Shown piece after piece: positions 11,776 through 21,634 of a stretch of DNA of 64,000 nt. The position numbers were made by a program, and so were the translations under genes. The stretch spans positions 62,001 through 126,000 of the forward strand of contig CAJZBQ010000001.1 of assembly GCA_914767885.1 (NCBI GenBank), given 5' to 3'. The notes under the pieces were generated by a model. The model was not told the origin of the DNA. It did no database searches and worked only from the letters and a program-made list of their open reading frames with translations. This DNA is from Blepharisma stoltei (Eukaryota; Ciliophora; Heterotrichea; Heterotrichida; Blepharismidae). Within the stretch, counting starts at the first letter, position 1. Every line of letters begins with the position of its first letter.

Positions 11776-12165
11776 ACTCCCCCCCCCCCCTCCGTGAGCG
11801 AACAAAAAAATTTTGTTCACTCACGGAGGGGGGTTAATTTTTTTTTTAAAAACAATTTATATATAAATTTTATAAAAAATATTTTTTCGAAATTTTAAAA
11901 AAAATCCTAATTTGCAAAAATTGGAAAGCAAATACTAATTTAATTTGCAAAATTTATGTTTTAAAACGCAATTTGTTTAAAATTAAAACAGAATTAGCTC
12001 TAGATTTCATTATACTAATTATCACTTATATAGCAAAATTTTTTCTATTAAAATTTTTTCTTTTAAAAATATTTTTGTTCACTCACGGAGGGTGGGTTTT
12101 TTTGGTCAAAAAAATGGCGATTTTTCTAATGGTTTTGTTCGCTCACGGAGGGGGGGGGGGGAGTA
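11776..12165. mobile_element. MITE, family 1, well preserved intergenic copy
   Basis: 390 bp, TA at 11774 and 12164. Layout: motif and its inverted copy at the left end (a 45-bp hairpin), about 200 bp of AT-rich core, an internal motif copy followed by GTGGG, then the terminal copy ending GGGGGAGTA. The C- and G-runs at the ends are 12 nt long here and vary in length among copies. A good type copy for the family. Confidence 0.88.
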
Positions 12166-13117
12166 AGCATTTTAACGCATAAAATTAAATATATATAATA
12201 AAAAAGTAAGTCTAATGAATGCTGATTGAAGCATCTACAAGCATTTTTGCAATAAAACATTCACTTTCTATCCAAATTAACTAAATCAATTTAAATTTTG
12301 AATCCTTTAATAAGTGATCCTGTATGAATAATAATGCCTAATTTTTTATTAAAATTATTATTTATCTTTATTTAGAAAAATTAATATGTCATCACTAAAT
12401 AATAAGAAAAGTTATCTTATTTACTTTTAGCTTTTTCTTCATACTAATTATAAGGAACTCTTATCTCCTCAACTGAAGAGTCATTTATCTCTGGCTCAAT
12501 CTCATTTTCATCAATCTCTTCTTCACTTTCCCTGTTCTTAGCTCTCTACTTTCCTCATCACGGACTTCTTCACTCGTCTCCTGAAGTGTAGATGTTGTAT
12601 GTCTTTCTCTTTCTGATTCAAAAACACTGCTCGTCTGGTACCCAGAGATCGAATCTTGGCTTTCATAGCTGCCAATTGAGAGTTCTTTTCCCGCCTCTAG
12701 TTCTGGAAGTACACTTATAAACATATCAGCCATGGTGTATTTCGAGTCAAAAGGCTTTGGGCGCTCTTTTGTCTCTTTCATGTTATGTAACATTGAAAAC
12801 ATCTTTTCCCCGCCATTTGAAAATACGTGACCTTTCTTTGGGTTCTAGAATATTTCATCATCGAAGCCATCAGATTTGTGGCCCATTAATTTTCGTATGA
12901 AGGGGATCTTTTCACCGACCATGAGAAGCCCTGCGTGGAAAATATGTGTGAGCCAGAAGTATAAGAAGTAGAGGTTCATTATGACAATGAGTAAAAAGAA
13001 AATTAGGCTGCTCCAGTCGTCAAGGTCCTTAGTTAGGTAGTAAAGCCCACAATAAATGGTGATTGAGGATACAAGGACAGACCGAAGCTCCTTTTTGCTC
13101 AAAGGTCTTCCGTTATA

Positions 13118-13319
13118 AGGTCGAATAGATTGAGTTCCTTTTTAGTTGTATCTGATGCTTACGTCTGGCGAATTTTTGAGGGAGATGACTATTTATTCAA
13201 AAATTGGCCAAAATATATTACTGATAGATATTTGGTTTGCAGTCAAAAAGTAATCAAGCCAATTCTGAGCCAAAAGAAAGCATCGGATGTAGCTGAGCTA
13301 AAAAAGAGCTTAGACTATA
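13118..13319. other. IES (202 bp) in the cysteine-rich membrane gene
   Basis: TA at 13116 and 13318. Excision joins LHLQYR to YNGRPLSKKELRSVL in frame, bridging two helices of the family. It contains unrelated short ORFs only and no strong inverted repeat. Confidence 0.65.
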
Positions 13320-14114
13320 CCTGTACTGCAGATGAAGGCTGGTTGCAAGTACGATCGCTACTGTAAGCGCTTGAATACTGACTGAAATATTAGCCAGAAA
13401 TACTGAGCAGCAGATAATCAATAATTTTCGATACAAAATAATGAATTCCCAATAGTAGCACGAAGCTGTATACCCATTGAAAAAGAACCCAAATTTAAGC
13501 CTAACACTTAATTCGTTCAGTCTTCTCTTATTCTTCATGAGATTTAGCAAACAAACAGCTGGGATTCCAATTCCCCAAACTATAGCAGCTGGAATAGAAA
13601 CTATAAACAAATAAAACAAGTGTTTACTGCGCCAGCATCTAATATCAAGGTTGTCATTGAGTCAATATTCTCCAGAATTTATCTGCTTGCAATTGAATGA
13701 CCCAAAAATCATTTTGACAATGTTCGGGTGCACGATAAATAGCAAAATAATGCAGGTAGATAGTCGTTCGTAAAATCCTTGAAACTTTTTCGCTTAAGGT
13801 CGATAAAAACCCAAATGACCAGAGCAATTAGAGATATTCCGATCGGCATCAGACTCATAAGTATCAGCTTATTGAAATAATATTGGTCTGGGTCACTTTT
13901 GCTCGTCTGTAAAAAGCAGTCAAAGGAAAAGGCTTGGTCGCTGACTGACCCAGCGCTGTTTTGTGTTGAAAAGACTTGAAGGACTAGACTTGGCCAGTTG
14001 AGGTTAAAAGTCGTCACAAGCATAACCAGCTGAAGGTAGTTCATAAAGATTTTGATATACACAGAAGTCAGGGACTTTGGGACAAAGGCAGAGTCTCTTG
14101 TAGATTTAACCATA

Positions 14115-14289
14115 TAGGAGTTTTCCCTATATGGCCCGATAAGGGCCGTGGTTTCTCAGTGGAATTTCTCTGTTGACCAAACCAACTCAGTGCGTTGGTT
14201 TGACCAATTAACTGGTTTTTTCAACTAGCAGAGGGATTTCCACGGAGAACCCACGGCCATAATCGGGCCATATAGGGAAAACTCCTATA
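14115..14289. mobile_element. Palindromic TATA-ended IES (175 bp)
   Basis: Terminal inverted repeats of about 28 bp start TATAGGAGTTTTCCCTATAT. An inner pair, CCAACTCAGTGCGTTGG, sits at the centre. The flanks are TATA on both sides, and only use of the outermost TA pair (14113, 14288) restores the frame ...ILCAI-MVKSTRD.... It shares the TATA-plus-G/C end style with inserts at 27930, 34442, 55347 and 62158. Confidence 0.8.
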
Positions 14290-14617
14290 ATTGCACAAAG
14301 GATAATAAGTGCGATGAAGATCCCAATAATTGCCATACTGTTTGTGGCTTTGTCTGGGCAAGGACTGCAGATGCCAGTGCCTGTCTTAGAGTAGCCATAT
14401 TCACAAGACTGACACATGTTTCCTTTGTAGCCGTCTGAACACTCGCCTGTGTAGGAGATATTGTCTGGGTTGGTTGAGCCTAAGCACGCATTTGAATTCT
14501 GACACTTCCAAAAGACATTTGTGTACTTGTTGTCTCTCCAGTATCCAGACTTAGGCGCCATTGTGTAGTTTCCATAGCAGATTCCGCCGTCAGGGCAAGC
14601 GAGACAAGAGGGGTTCT

Positions 14618-14673
14618 TACTCTCCCCCATTTAATAACGAACACTTTTTTTGTTCGTTATTAATGGGGTCTAA
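14618..14673. mobile_element. End hairpin of a MITE related in layout, different motif
   Basis: TTACTCTCCCCCATTTAATAACGAACAC is followed at once by its inverted copy ending TTAATGGGG. This is the left-end layout of the CTCCCC MITEs with a new motif. It abuts the cysteine-rich gene at a TA. No matching right end or further 5' exon was found, so it may mark the breakpoint that removed the front of that gene. Confidence 0.5.
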
Positions 14674-14821
14674 CTTATAAAAATTTTAGGAAAAAATATA
14701 AAATTTACATTTAAATATCTATGATTTTTTTATATAAAAATTTCAATTAAAGGGTTAATAATAAAAGGAGTCAAATGAAAGAGAAAGCGCCTAAATGCAT
14801 ACGAAAAGATAACTATTGCTA

Positions 14822-14946
14822 ACTCCCCCCTCTATGAGCGAACAAAACCATTAGAAAAATCCCTCACCCTCCGTGAACGAACAAAAATTTTTTAATAGAA
14901 AAATTTTGTATGATATATAAGCGATAATTATTATTATAATGAATCT
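14822..14946. mobile_element. Truncated family-1 MITE
   Basis: TAACTCCCCCCTCTATGAGC...CCATTAGAAAAATCCC and the second motif copy are present, but the element stops after about 125 bp in the core and passes straight into receptor-family coding sequence. It marks the 5' truncation point of the pseudogene that follows. Confidence 0.65.
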
Positions 14947-15358
14947 CTGTCAGGATTAGGAAAATTCTGATAGTTATTATACATATGAAGGCTTAGCTCT
15001 TATAAAGTTTTTAAATTTGGTTCTTGAATGCCCTTTAGGGTCTAGTCCTTTAGACTTGGTTGCATTTTTAGATAAAAATACAGTAGATCATCATCCTATA
15101 TCTAACTTTACTTTACTGAATGTCGAGAGTGGTGAAAAGATTATAGCAGGAAATATTTTTAACGGAAATTTGACCATTTTAAAGTCTTTAAATTTTCCAG
15201 AAGATTCTTCAATAATTCCAAACTCTCCTACTACAGATGTAAATATATGAATTGCAGATGGAACCACAAATCCAGGAGCTGATCCTGAACTTTTGGCGAC
15301 AACTGTGACATATGCAGAATTTTATGCACTAAGCTATTGAAAAAGTATACATGCCTTA

Positions 15359-15489
15359 CTTTCCTCCTCAGTGAGGAAGCAAAACTATTATTAAAAGAAA
15401 CCTGGCTATTTCTTTTAAATTATAAATAGAAATGCTTTATGAACATTAATTTTATGGATTAAATTAGTTTTTACGTTGAGAGGGAGCTA
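15359..15489. other. IES (131 bp), with empty sites in paralogues
   Basis: TA at 15357 and 15488. Excision gives cat-gcc-tTA-gat-ggc (HALDGFEI). The close paralogue near 33,570 (minus) and the copies at 52,740 and 47,595 have the uninterrupted sequence at this place, which confirms the boundaries. Confidence 0.85.
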
Positions 15490-15624
15490 GATGGCTTTGA
15501 AATAACAGTTACAAATACAGATTGTGGGGTTACAATATACGATGCAGATTATGCGTATTCCTGTTTTTCTAAATTGCTTGAAACCCCTGGAATTGATTAT
15601 TTATCCATGGATGGCTATTGGCTA

Positions 15625-16055
15625 TATTTATACATTACATTTTATTTAAGATAATCTTCCTCTCGTTTGGAGTCCAATATCACATCATCTGCCTGAGCTT
15701 CTTTTCCTGCTTCTGGGGTTACCCGATCCACCGTTGCGTCAGGTACCGCGCGCGTTTGCCTCCGAATGGCCTATATGGCTTTAGATTTCTGATTTCGACC
15801 GCTGTCCTTCTAGCTCAAACAGAAGACAGCTTTTAACTCTTGAATCCCCCTAAATGCCCCAGTCTCCGCCGCCTGGGATTGATGGTTTCCTTCCAGAAAA
15901 TTAAATTTCGCTAATGGATAGGAGTCCTGCGCTGTACATCGTAGACCTTTAAAGCCCTGATAAAGCCGGGGAAAAACTAAGCCTCGCAATCATAAAATGC
16001 AAAAGAGAATTTTCGGTCGAGACCAGAAAATGACACAATTTTATGATTATGGCTA
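15625..16055. mobile_element. Retroposon-like insert (431 bp) with about 16-bp direct repeats
   Basis: GC-richer block flanked by near-identical direct repeats, GGCTATATTTATACATT (left) and GGCTATATTATACATT (right). These are best read as a target-site duplication. The duplication contains TA, so TA-type excision between equivalent positions is possible. No terminal inverted repeat, no long ORF. AAT-CATAAAAT and ATTTTATGAT-T form a small hairpin at the right end. Confidence 0.65.
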
Positions 16056-16132
16056 TATTATACATTGAGATATTTCAATTATTCAATGCCTCATATTTCT
16101 CCATATGCCCCTTCCAGTGTTACAGAAAATTA

Positions 16133-16732
16133 TACTTCAATTCATTATTTAGTGATTATTGTGATACTCCCTCAGTTTTCATCTGAATTAATTGCTATGT
16201 CACTGAATTAGCTGACTTATTATTGTAGACATTGATTTTATTATAGTGGGGCATTCTAAATTTCTTTAGCTTTTTGATTTTGCTTCTGAAATGTTGCACA
16301 AGACATACTCTTTGATTCAAAATAGGAAAAATCTTATAGTCTTTCCAGATTAAGAAAAAAATATGATATATAATGTAGCTTGACTGACCAAGAGCTCTAT
16401 TAAGTCAATTTTCTCCTAGGTGAGGTTTTTTCTCAATTGAAAAGAAGATTTTCCTCAAGTCAAGCTCTACCATCAAGTTAACAGAGATTGGGTTTCTAGG
16501 ATAGAGAGGCTGGTGAGATGGACCAGCATGAGGTGTGTGACGAAGACTGGGTGTATGATGAGCAAGTCTCTTTATGATTCAAATCAGCAGAGAGGTGATC
16601 GTCTGAGGCAAGATGTCTTCCTTTAAGGCCAAAAGTTAACTACAGTACTAATAATACGCTCCTACTTGTTATCTGACATTGCTGCTCTAAATTTCACAAT
16701 TAACTCCCATTTATTATGATTTAAAAAAATTA
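16133..16732. other. Long IES (600 bp) in lobe 2
   Basis: TA at 16131 and 16731. Removal gives VTENYTAFPEFMTVIKD, matching paralogues. Both edges carry AAATTATAC, so it may also be an old insertion with a 9-bp target duplication. Mixed composition, no ORF of note. Confidence 0.75.
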
Positions 16733-16938
16733 TACAGCATTTCCTGAATTTATGACAGTCATAAAAGATGTAGCATTCAACACCCAAGTCATATTAAACC
16801 TTGCAGTGATTTTTGGCTGAAAAAATTTTGTGGTAATTTATGACAATGCAAGTACAGTGATGTATAATTATTTTGTTGCGCAACTTAAAAAATTCAATAT
16901 GAGGATTGTAAATCCTCCAAAATTGCAACAAATTGATA

Positions 16939-17057
16939 TTTTAACTTATTTATATTATAAACATCATTTTTTAGGAACTGCAATGATATAAGGAAATATA
17001 GAGACAAGGCTTATACATTAAAAAATTAGAATGATATAGAAAAGAATACATATTATA
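16939..17057. other. IES (119 bp), position shared with the copy at 48323
   Basis: TA at 16937 and 17056. Removal gives QQIDTRNDYPKWKYWFEG. The paralogue at 45.9-50.6 kb has a 102-bp IES at exactly the same codon position (RRID-TKNDYPKWKYWFEG), although the two inserts no longer look alike. Confidence 0.78.
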
Positions 17058-17463
17058 CTAGAAATGACTATCCGAAATGAAAATATTGGTTCGAGGGGTT
17101 AATAAAGCTAAGAGCCAGACTTAATGTAGGGTTTTTGACACCTCCTTATTGAATGTATGTGGTTGAAAGCTTTTATGATGCTGGGATGAGGAGAGGCGAT
17201 TGAATCTTTTTAGCCAATGCGAGACTTGCTTATTCACTTACATGGGAAACTGATGAAGTTCAGCGTAAAAAGCTTATTAATTTAATGTATGGAGGAATAG
17301 TTATTTCCCAGGCTGAATGGATTGGGGATTATGGACAAATGTTGAGGAATGGCTTTATAAAAGCTTATATCAATGACACAGATTTTCGCTGTTTAGCATT
17401 TGATTCTGCAATGCTACTTCTGCATGGGATAGAATTTACTATACAAAAAGGTCAAAATGTTTA

Positions 17464-17856
17464 ACTCCCCCCCCCCCCCCTCCGTGAGCGAACAAAACCA
17501 TTAGAAAAATCGCCATTTTTTGACCAAAAACCCACCCTCCGTGAGTGAACAAAAATTTTTTTAATAGAAAAAATTTTAATGGAAAAAAAAATTTTGATAT
17601 ATAAGTGATAATTAGTATAATGAAATCTAGAGCTAATTCTGTTTAATTTTAAACAAATTGCGTTTTAAAACATAAATTTTGCAAATTAAATTAATATTTG
17701 CTTCCCAATTTTTGCAAATTAGGATTTTTTTAAATTTCGAAAAAAATATTTTTTATAAAATTTATATATAAATTGTTTTTAAAAAAAAAAAATTAACCCC
17801 CCTCCGTGAGCGAACAAAATTTTTTTGTTCGCTCACGGAGGGGGGGGGGGGGAGTA
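17464..17856. mobile_element. MITE, family 1, in exon
   Basis: 393 bp, TA at 17462 and 17855, with long C- and G-runs at the ends and the full four-motif layout. It lies between IQKGQNV and KDYEVINTN. Simple TA-excision leaves one base too many (gtt-TAa-gga instead of gtt-aag-gat), so the junction is frameshifted in this copy. Confidence 0.85.
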
Positions 17857-18534
17857 AGGATTATGAAGTAATAAACACTAATATAAGAAAACAGAAATTT
17901 ACAGGGTGCTCTGGGACAATATCAATTGAGCCAGGAGGTAATCAGAGGAGTCTACCCACTATTGGAATTCATAACCTAAAATGGGATGAGAGCTCTGGTA
18001 AAATATATGAGGATCTTGTGGGAGAGTACGATTTCAGCAGTGCCCAATTAATCACTTTTTATAAGGCTATTGTATGATATGATAACACCACAAATGTGCC
18101 GGTTGATATTATAGAGTATGAAAATGGCTGCCCATTTCCAACTAAAATTATTTTTCGGTCTGATAAAGGCTCTGGAGTTTTATATGGAATTTCTTCTGCA
18201 TTGATCGTTATTTCGATAATCGAGGCACTTTTTATGTGGAAAAAGTTCTGAAGCTACCTATGCATTAATAAATTAACGATACAATCTTGGTGCAGTTTGA
18301 GGATTATACTTTGATGGCAATAATAGCTATTGATTTTTTTCAATTTCTATCTCAAGGGCCAGATATAAGTGGATGGAATAAATGGCTGTCCTTATTGTGT
18401 ACTTATTCACTGATTAATTTTGATAATACAGTTAAGGGAGATGCTTATTGGGTTTATTTGTATACAGCTATGGGGTTTCCTGCTACTTGATTTTTACAGC
18501 CATTTTATTATTTTATAGGTTTAACAATTGCCTA

Positions 18535-18818
18535 AGAACAAAACCATTAGAAAAAAATCCCTTTTTTCGTCCAAAATTTTTTTTATGGAAAAAAAATTTG
18601 ATATATAAGTGATAATTAGTATAATGAAATCTCGAGCTAATTCTATCTTATTTTAAACAAATTGCGTTTTTAAAACATAAATTTTACAAATTGAAATTAA
18701 TATTTGCTTTCTAAATTTTTTGCGAACTAAGATTTTTTAAAGCTTCGAGAGAAAAAATTTTTAAAAAATATAACCCCCTCCTGAGCGAGCAAAATTGTTT
18801 TATTCGTTCACGGGAGTA
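18535..18818. mobile_element. Degenerate MITE, family 1, in exon
   Basis: 284 bp with TA at 18533 and 18817. The left end has lost its CTCCCC-CCGTGAG part and starts at AGAACAAAACCATTAG. The right end is CGTTCACGGGAGTA. The exon halves GLTIA and EFLLQHIKSLSLLFLP meet in frame but with a TAA at the junction. Confidence 0.7.
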
Positions 18819-19694
18819 AGAATTTTTGCTGCAGCATATTAAAAGTCTTTCTTTGCTATTTTTACCTTTAAGTGGAAATATAGCATTTTTACCTATGGTT
18901 TCAGTTCTTTTAAGCATGTTTCAATGTGACCAAGGAATTAGTTCAAATCTTACTGATTCGTTTATAAGGCAAGACTGCAATTCTTATTGTTGAGATAATA
19001 AATATATTTTATGAGGAATCCTCTCCATAGCTTCGCTCGTGACTTATATCCCTCTTTCTTTATATTTCAGACATTATTTTTAAAACATTAATGAAAATAC
19101 TAATATCAAAACTAAGCCACTTTTTATTATAGAAAAAACAATTTTTCAGATTACTATTGTGGTCCTGAATAAAACGATAAAAATTTATGATGAATCTTTT
19201 CATGGGCTATGCTGTATTATTCTATTTATTATTTTAATTTGGCTATGTCATATGCAAAGACCTTATAACTATCATAGAATGAATTTGTGACTGATTATAT
19301 CATATCTGGCTATTTTATGAAGCTTTATATTGTCAACTTTGTATTGAATCATAAAATTTGACTCAATAATACTCTGGCTAGCTCTTCAACACTCAGGATT
19401 CTTCATATTTATAGCTGTAGGCATAGCGATTCAATGCAAATGATGCCCAAGCCTGCTATATACAGAAAAACCAGTAGATATTGCAGTTTTTTTCAAATTT
19501 TCATTGGGAAGCAAGATAGCTGCTACAGAAATTAATCAAATGAAAAGAACCCTGATGGAGGTTAACAGCTCATCAAAAATGAGAACTTCAATTATTGATT
19601 CCCCCTCAATTATTTATAACTCCAAGGCAGATATGATATCAGAATAATTTAAAGATTATTTATGATCAAATTAATATAAAAAATTATTATTATA

Positions 19695-20240
19695 ACTCCC
19701 CCCCCTATCCTTGATCGAACGATTGACTGTAAAAATTGGGGAAATTAACCCCCATCCTTGATCGAACGATTTTCATATCATGCAACTTTTATATATGTAT
19801 AAAAATATATTAGTTATCAAAAACTTGGGAAGATGCACCTAATGAAGTTGTTTTCAGGGACTTTTGAGACGACAGAAAGCTTCGAAATCAACCATCCGAA
19901 GTGATTTAGTCATCAATCTAGGCTTAAAAAATTAATAATCTAATAAAATAGAGATCTTTAAAATTGTAAAAAACATTTAATTTAATAAGGAACAAATTAA
20001 AATTTTATACAGTTTAAAGGGGTAACTAATAAATCAAAATATTAAAAATTGGTATTTTTATGAAATTAATTAAATTTTTTGCTCTAAAAATAATTATTAA
20101 ATACCCTTAACCTTCTTATTTAAAAGTAAATAAAAAAAATATATATATATTTTTTTTTATTTTATATATAAAATTTTTTTTAAACCCCCATCCTTGATCG
20201 AACGATGGCGAGTCGTTCGATCAAGGATGGGGGGGGAGTA
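19695..20240. mobile_element. MITE, family 2 (motif ATCCTTGATCGAACGA)
   Basis: 546 bp, TA at 19693 and 20239, ends ACTCCCC and GGGGAGTA. The motif occurs four times in the same arrangement as in family 1. The core is longer and contains the uninterrupted version of the site that carries a SINE-like insert in the copy at 39555. It separates two receptor-family pseudogene pieces. Confidence 0.85.
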
Positions 20241-20530
20241 AGAACTTTTTTCAGATAATTATAGTTGCTATGAATAAAAATATAAAAGTCCATAATCCCT
20301 ACAGATTTAATAAAATATTGAAAATGGATGCCCATTTCCAAAACAATATATTCCCCACTCTAAAAAAGGGCTCTGGGGTGTTATACGGAATCTCCTTGTC
20401 GCTAGGTATCAGAATTGTTTTTCGGATTTTCAATAGGAACTAGAGTTTCAGCTTGCGAAATCAATAAGATGAAAAGGGAGATTGCTAAAAATAACAACAT
20501 CATGCCAGGTTTTGATATTAAAGCTTAAAA
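20241..20530 (+). pseudogene. Jumbled receptor-family C-terminal scraps
   Basis: Three short runs out of native order: FFQIIIVAMNKNIKVHNPY (helix 6 region), CPFPKQYIPHSKKGSGVLYGISLSLG (start of TM1), and FRFSIGTRVSACEINKMKREIAKNN (C-terminus). The second and third are directly joined. Rearranged debris, not a gene. Confidence 0.65.
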
Positions 20531-21634
20531 ATTGATTGAAAAGGCTAACCTCGGGAGACTAATATCTGTAGAGACATTATAAAAAGCTAGATTATATTGA
20601 GTGAGTATCAAAAATCAGAAAAAATGTATACTTTCATCTTTTATAAGCTATGAGTTTCGAAGATTCTGACCCAATAATTGAGTGACAACCGTTTATTAAT
20701 AAATAAAAAGTCATTAATATTTGAATGATTTAGTATACATATTTATTATATTTAATCCTATAGCCTGAAATTAAAATTTTATAAGAAAATAGCTTAGTTT
20801 GATTAATTTTACTTTAATCTAAGCTCTGCTCTAATATTCACTTTATTATCAAACTTGTCTTCTATTAATTTTAACTCTAAATATGTTGAAATTCGCTTAT
20901 TTCTAAAACACCTAAATCCTCTTATATGTATTTTTACAAATATTTATTCAAATAATTTTCTGCATAAATTTCTTATTGTGCTAGGTATGTAGAGAATAGC
21001 CCCACATGCAAAGCGCAATGAAAAATTTGTGAAAGTTATAACAAAATATTTGAAGATCAATGCAAGCACTAGAATCCTCTTTACAATATTTGATAAAATA
21101 AGAGATATATAATGCCTATATCTTTATAAATAATTGCTTAAGATGCTCATAAGTTTGTGATGCTAGATATCCTACAAAAGTGCTTAAACTTTATTTTTAT
21201 TTGCATTTAACTTTGATAAAAAAAATGAGAAAAGGCCATCACATAATGAATTTTGGCGAAAGGGAAAATTGTTCAATTGATTTCTTGTATTTATAAAAAG
21301 AAAAGCACTCAAATATTCGATTTTTAGAAACGTAAAAAAAATTTTAATATATTAATTTTTACAAAAGTATAAGACTGAATTTAACAAAGGATAAATTACT
21401 CAAAATAAAAAATTATATATCGTTAGATTTTAAAAATATGTGAATGTAAAAATTGATCCCAAACAAATATTAACAAAAATAAAAATGAATCATTCGGAAG
21501 TACGTTTTTTTATATTCTAAAATTTAAAATATAACCAGAGGTTAATACGATTTAAAAAACGCCCTATAGTTTTAACAATACGTACGTTTTATTTCTTTTT
21601 ATTAGCTTTGCAGATTTTTAAAGTATGATAATAA
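20531..21634. other. AT-rich intergenic region upstream of a receptor gene
   Basis: No coding similarity or MITE motif seen. It presumably holds the promoter of the gene starting at 21635, but I can name no element. Confidence 0.5.

Larger units (their letters stand above)
12444..14619 (-). pseudogene. 3' part of a cysteine-rich polytopic membrane protein, probably decayed
   Basis: The minus strand from 14617 encodes a cysteine-rich juxtamembrane module (CLACPDGGICYGNY..., GYKGNMCQSCEYGYSKTG, CSPCPDKA) like the ephrin-receptor-type GCC2/GCC3 repeats common in ciliate surface proteins. About nine helices follow: FMNYLQLVMLV, ISLIALVIWVFI, IILLFIVHPNIVKMIF, FYLFIVSIPAAIVWGIGIP, YYWEFIILYRKLLIICCSVF, ALTVAIVLATSL, LRSVLVSSITIYCGLYYL and SLIFFLLIVIMNLYFLYF. 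Two IESs fit in frame (13118-13319, 14115-14289). Lesions: one missing T in a TTTT run near 13,770, an in-frame TAG at 12845-12847 before an acidic tail, and a frame change near 12,550. No 5' exons are found upstream. The left-edge LNR gene may belong to the same architecture class. Confidence 0.7.
14947..19647 (+). pseudogene. 5'-truncated receptor-family copy with multiple lesions
   Basis: Begins in lobe 1 (SYYTYEGLALIKFLNLVLE) with no signal peptide or first 230 residues. It covers the rest of lobe 1, lobe 2 (FPEFMTVIKD, FGWKNFVVIYD, ESFYDAGMRRGD, QAEWIGDYG, GCSGTISIE, YENGCPF), all helices and the C-terminus, ending with TAA at 19645-19647. Six insertions interrupt it. Lesions remain after TA-excision: a one-base excess at the 17464 MITE, a frame change near 18,275, a TAA at the 18535 junction, and a TAA within RHYF-NINENTNIKT near 19,080. 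It belongs to the subfamily with DQGI.S..TDSFIRQDC. The lobe-1 part is nearly identical to the reverse-strand pseudogene at 33.5-35.1 kb. Confidence 0.8.

Noticed and set aside
14113-14289. TATA as four-base target duplication retained after excision
   Set aside because: Keeping TATA shifts the frame in all four exonic palindromic elements. Keeping a single TA restores it.
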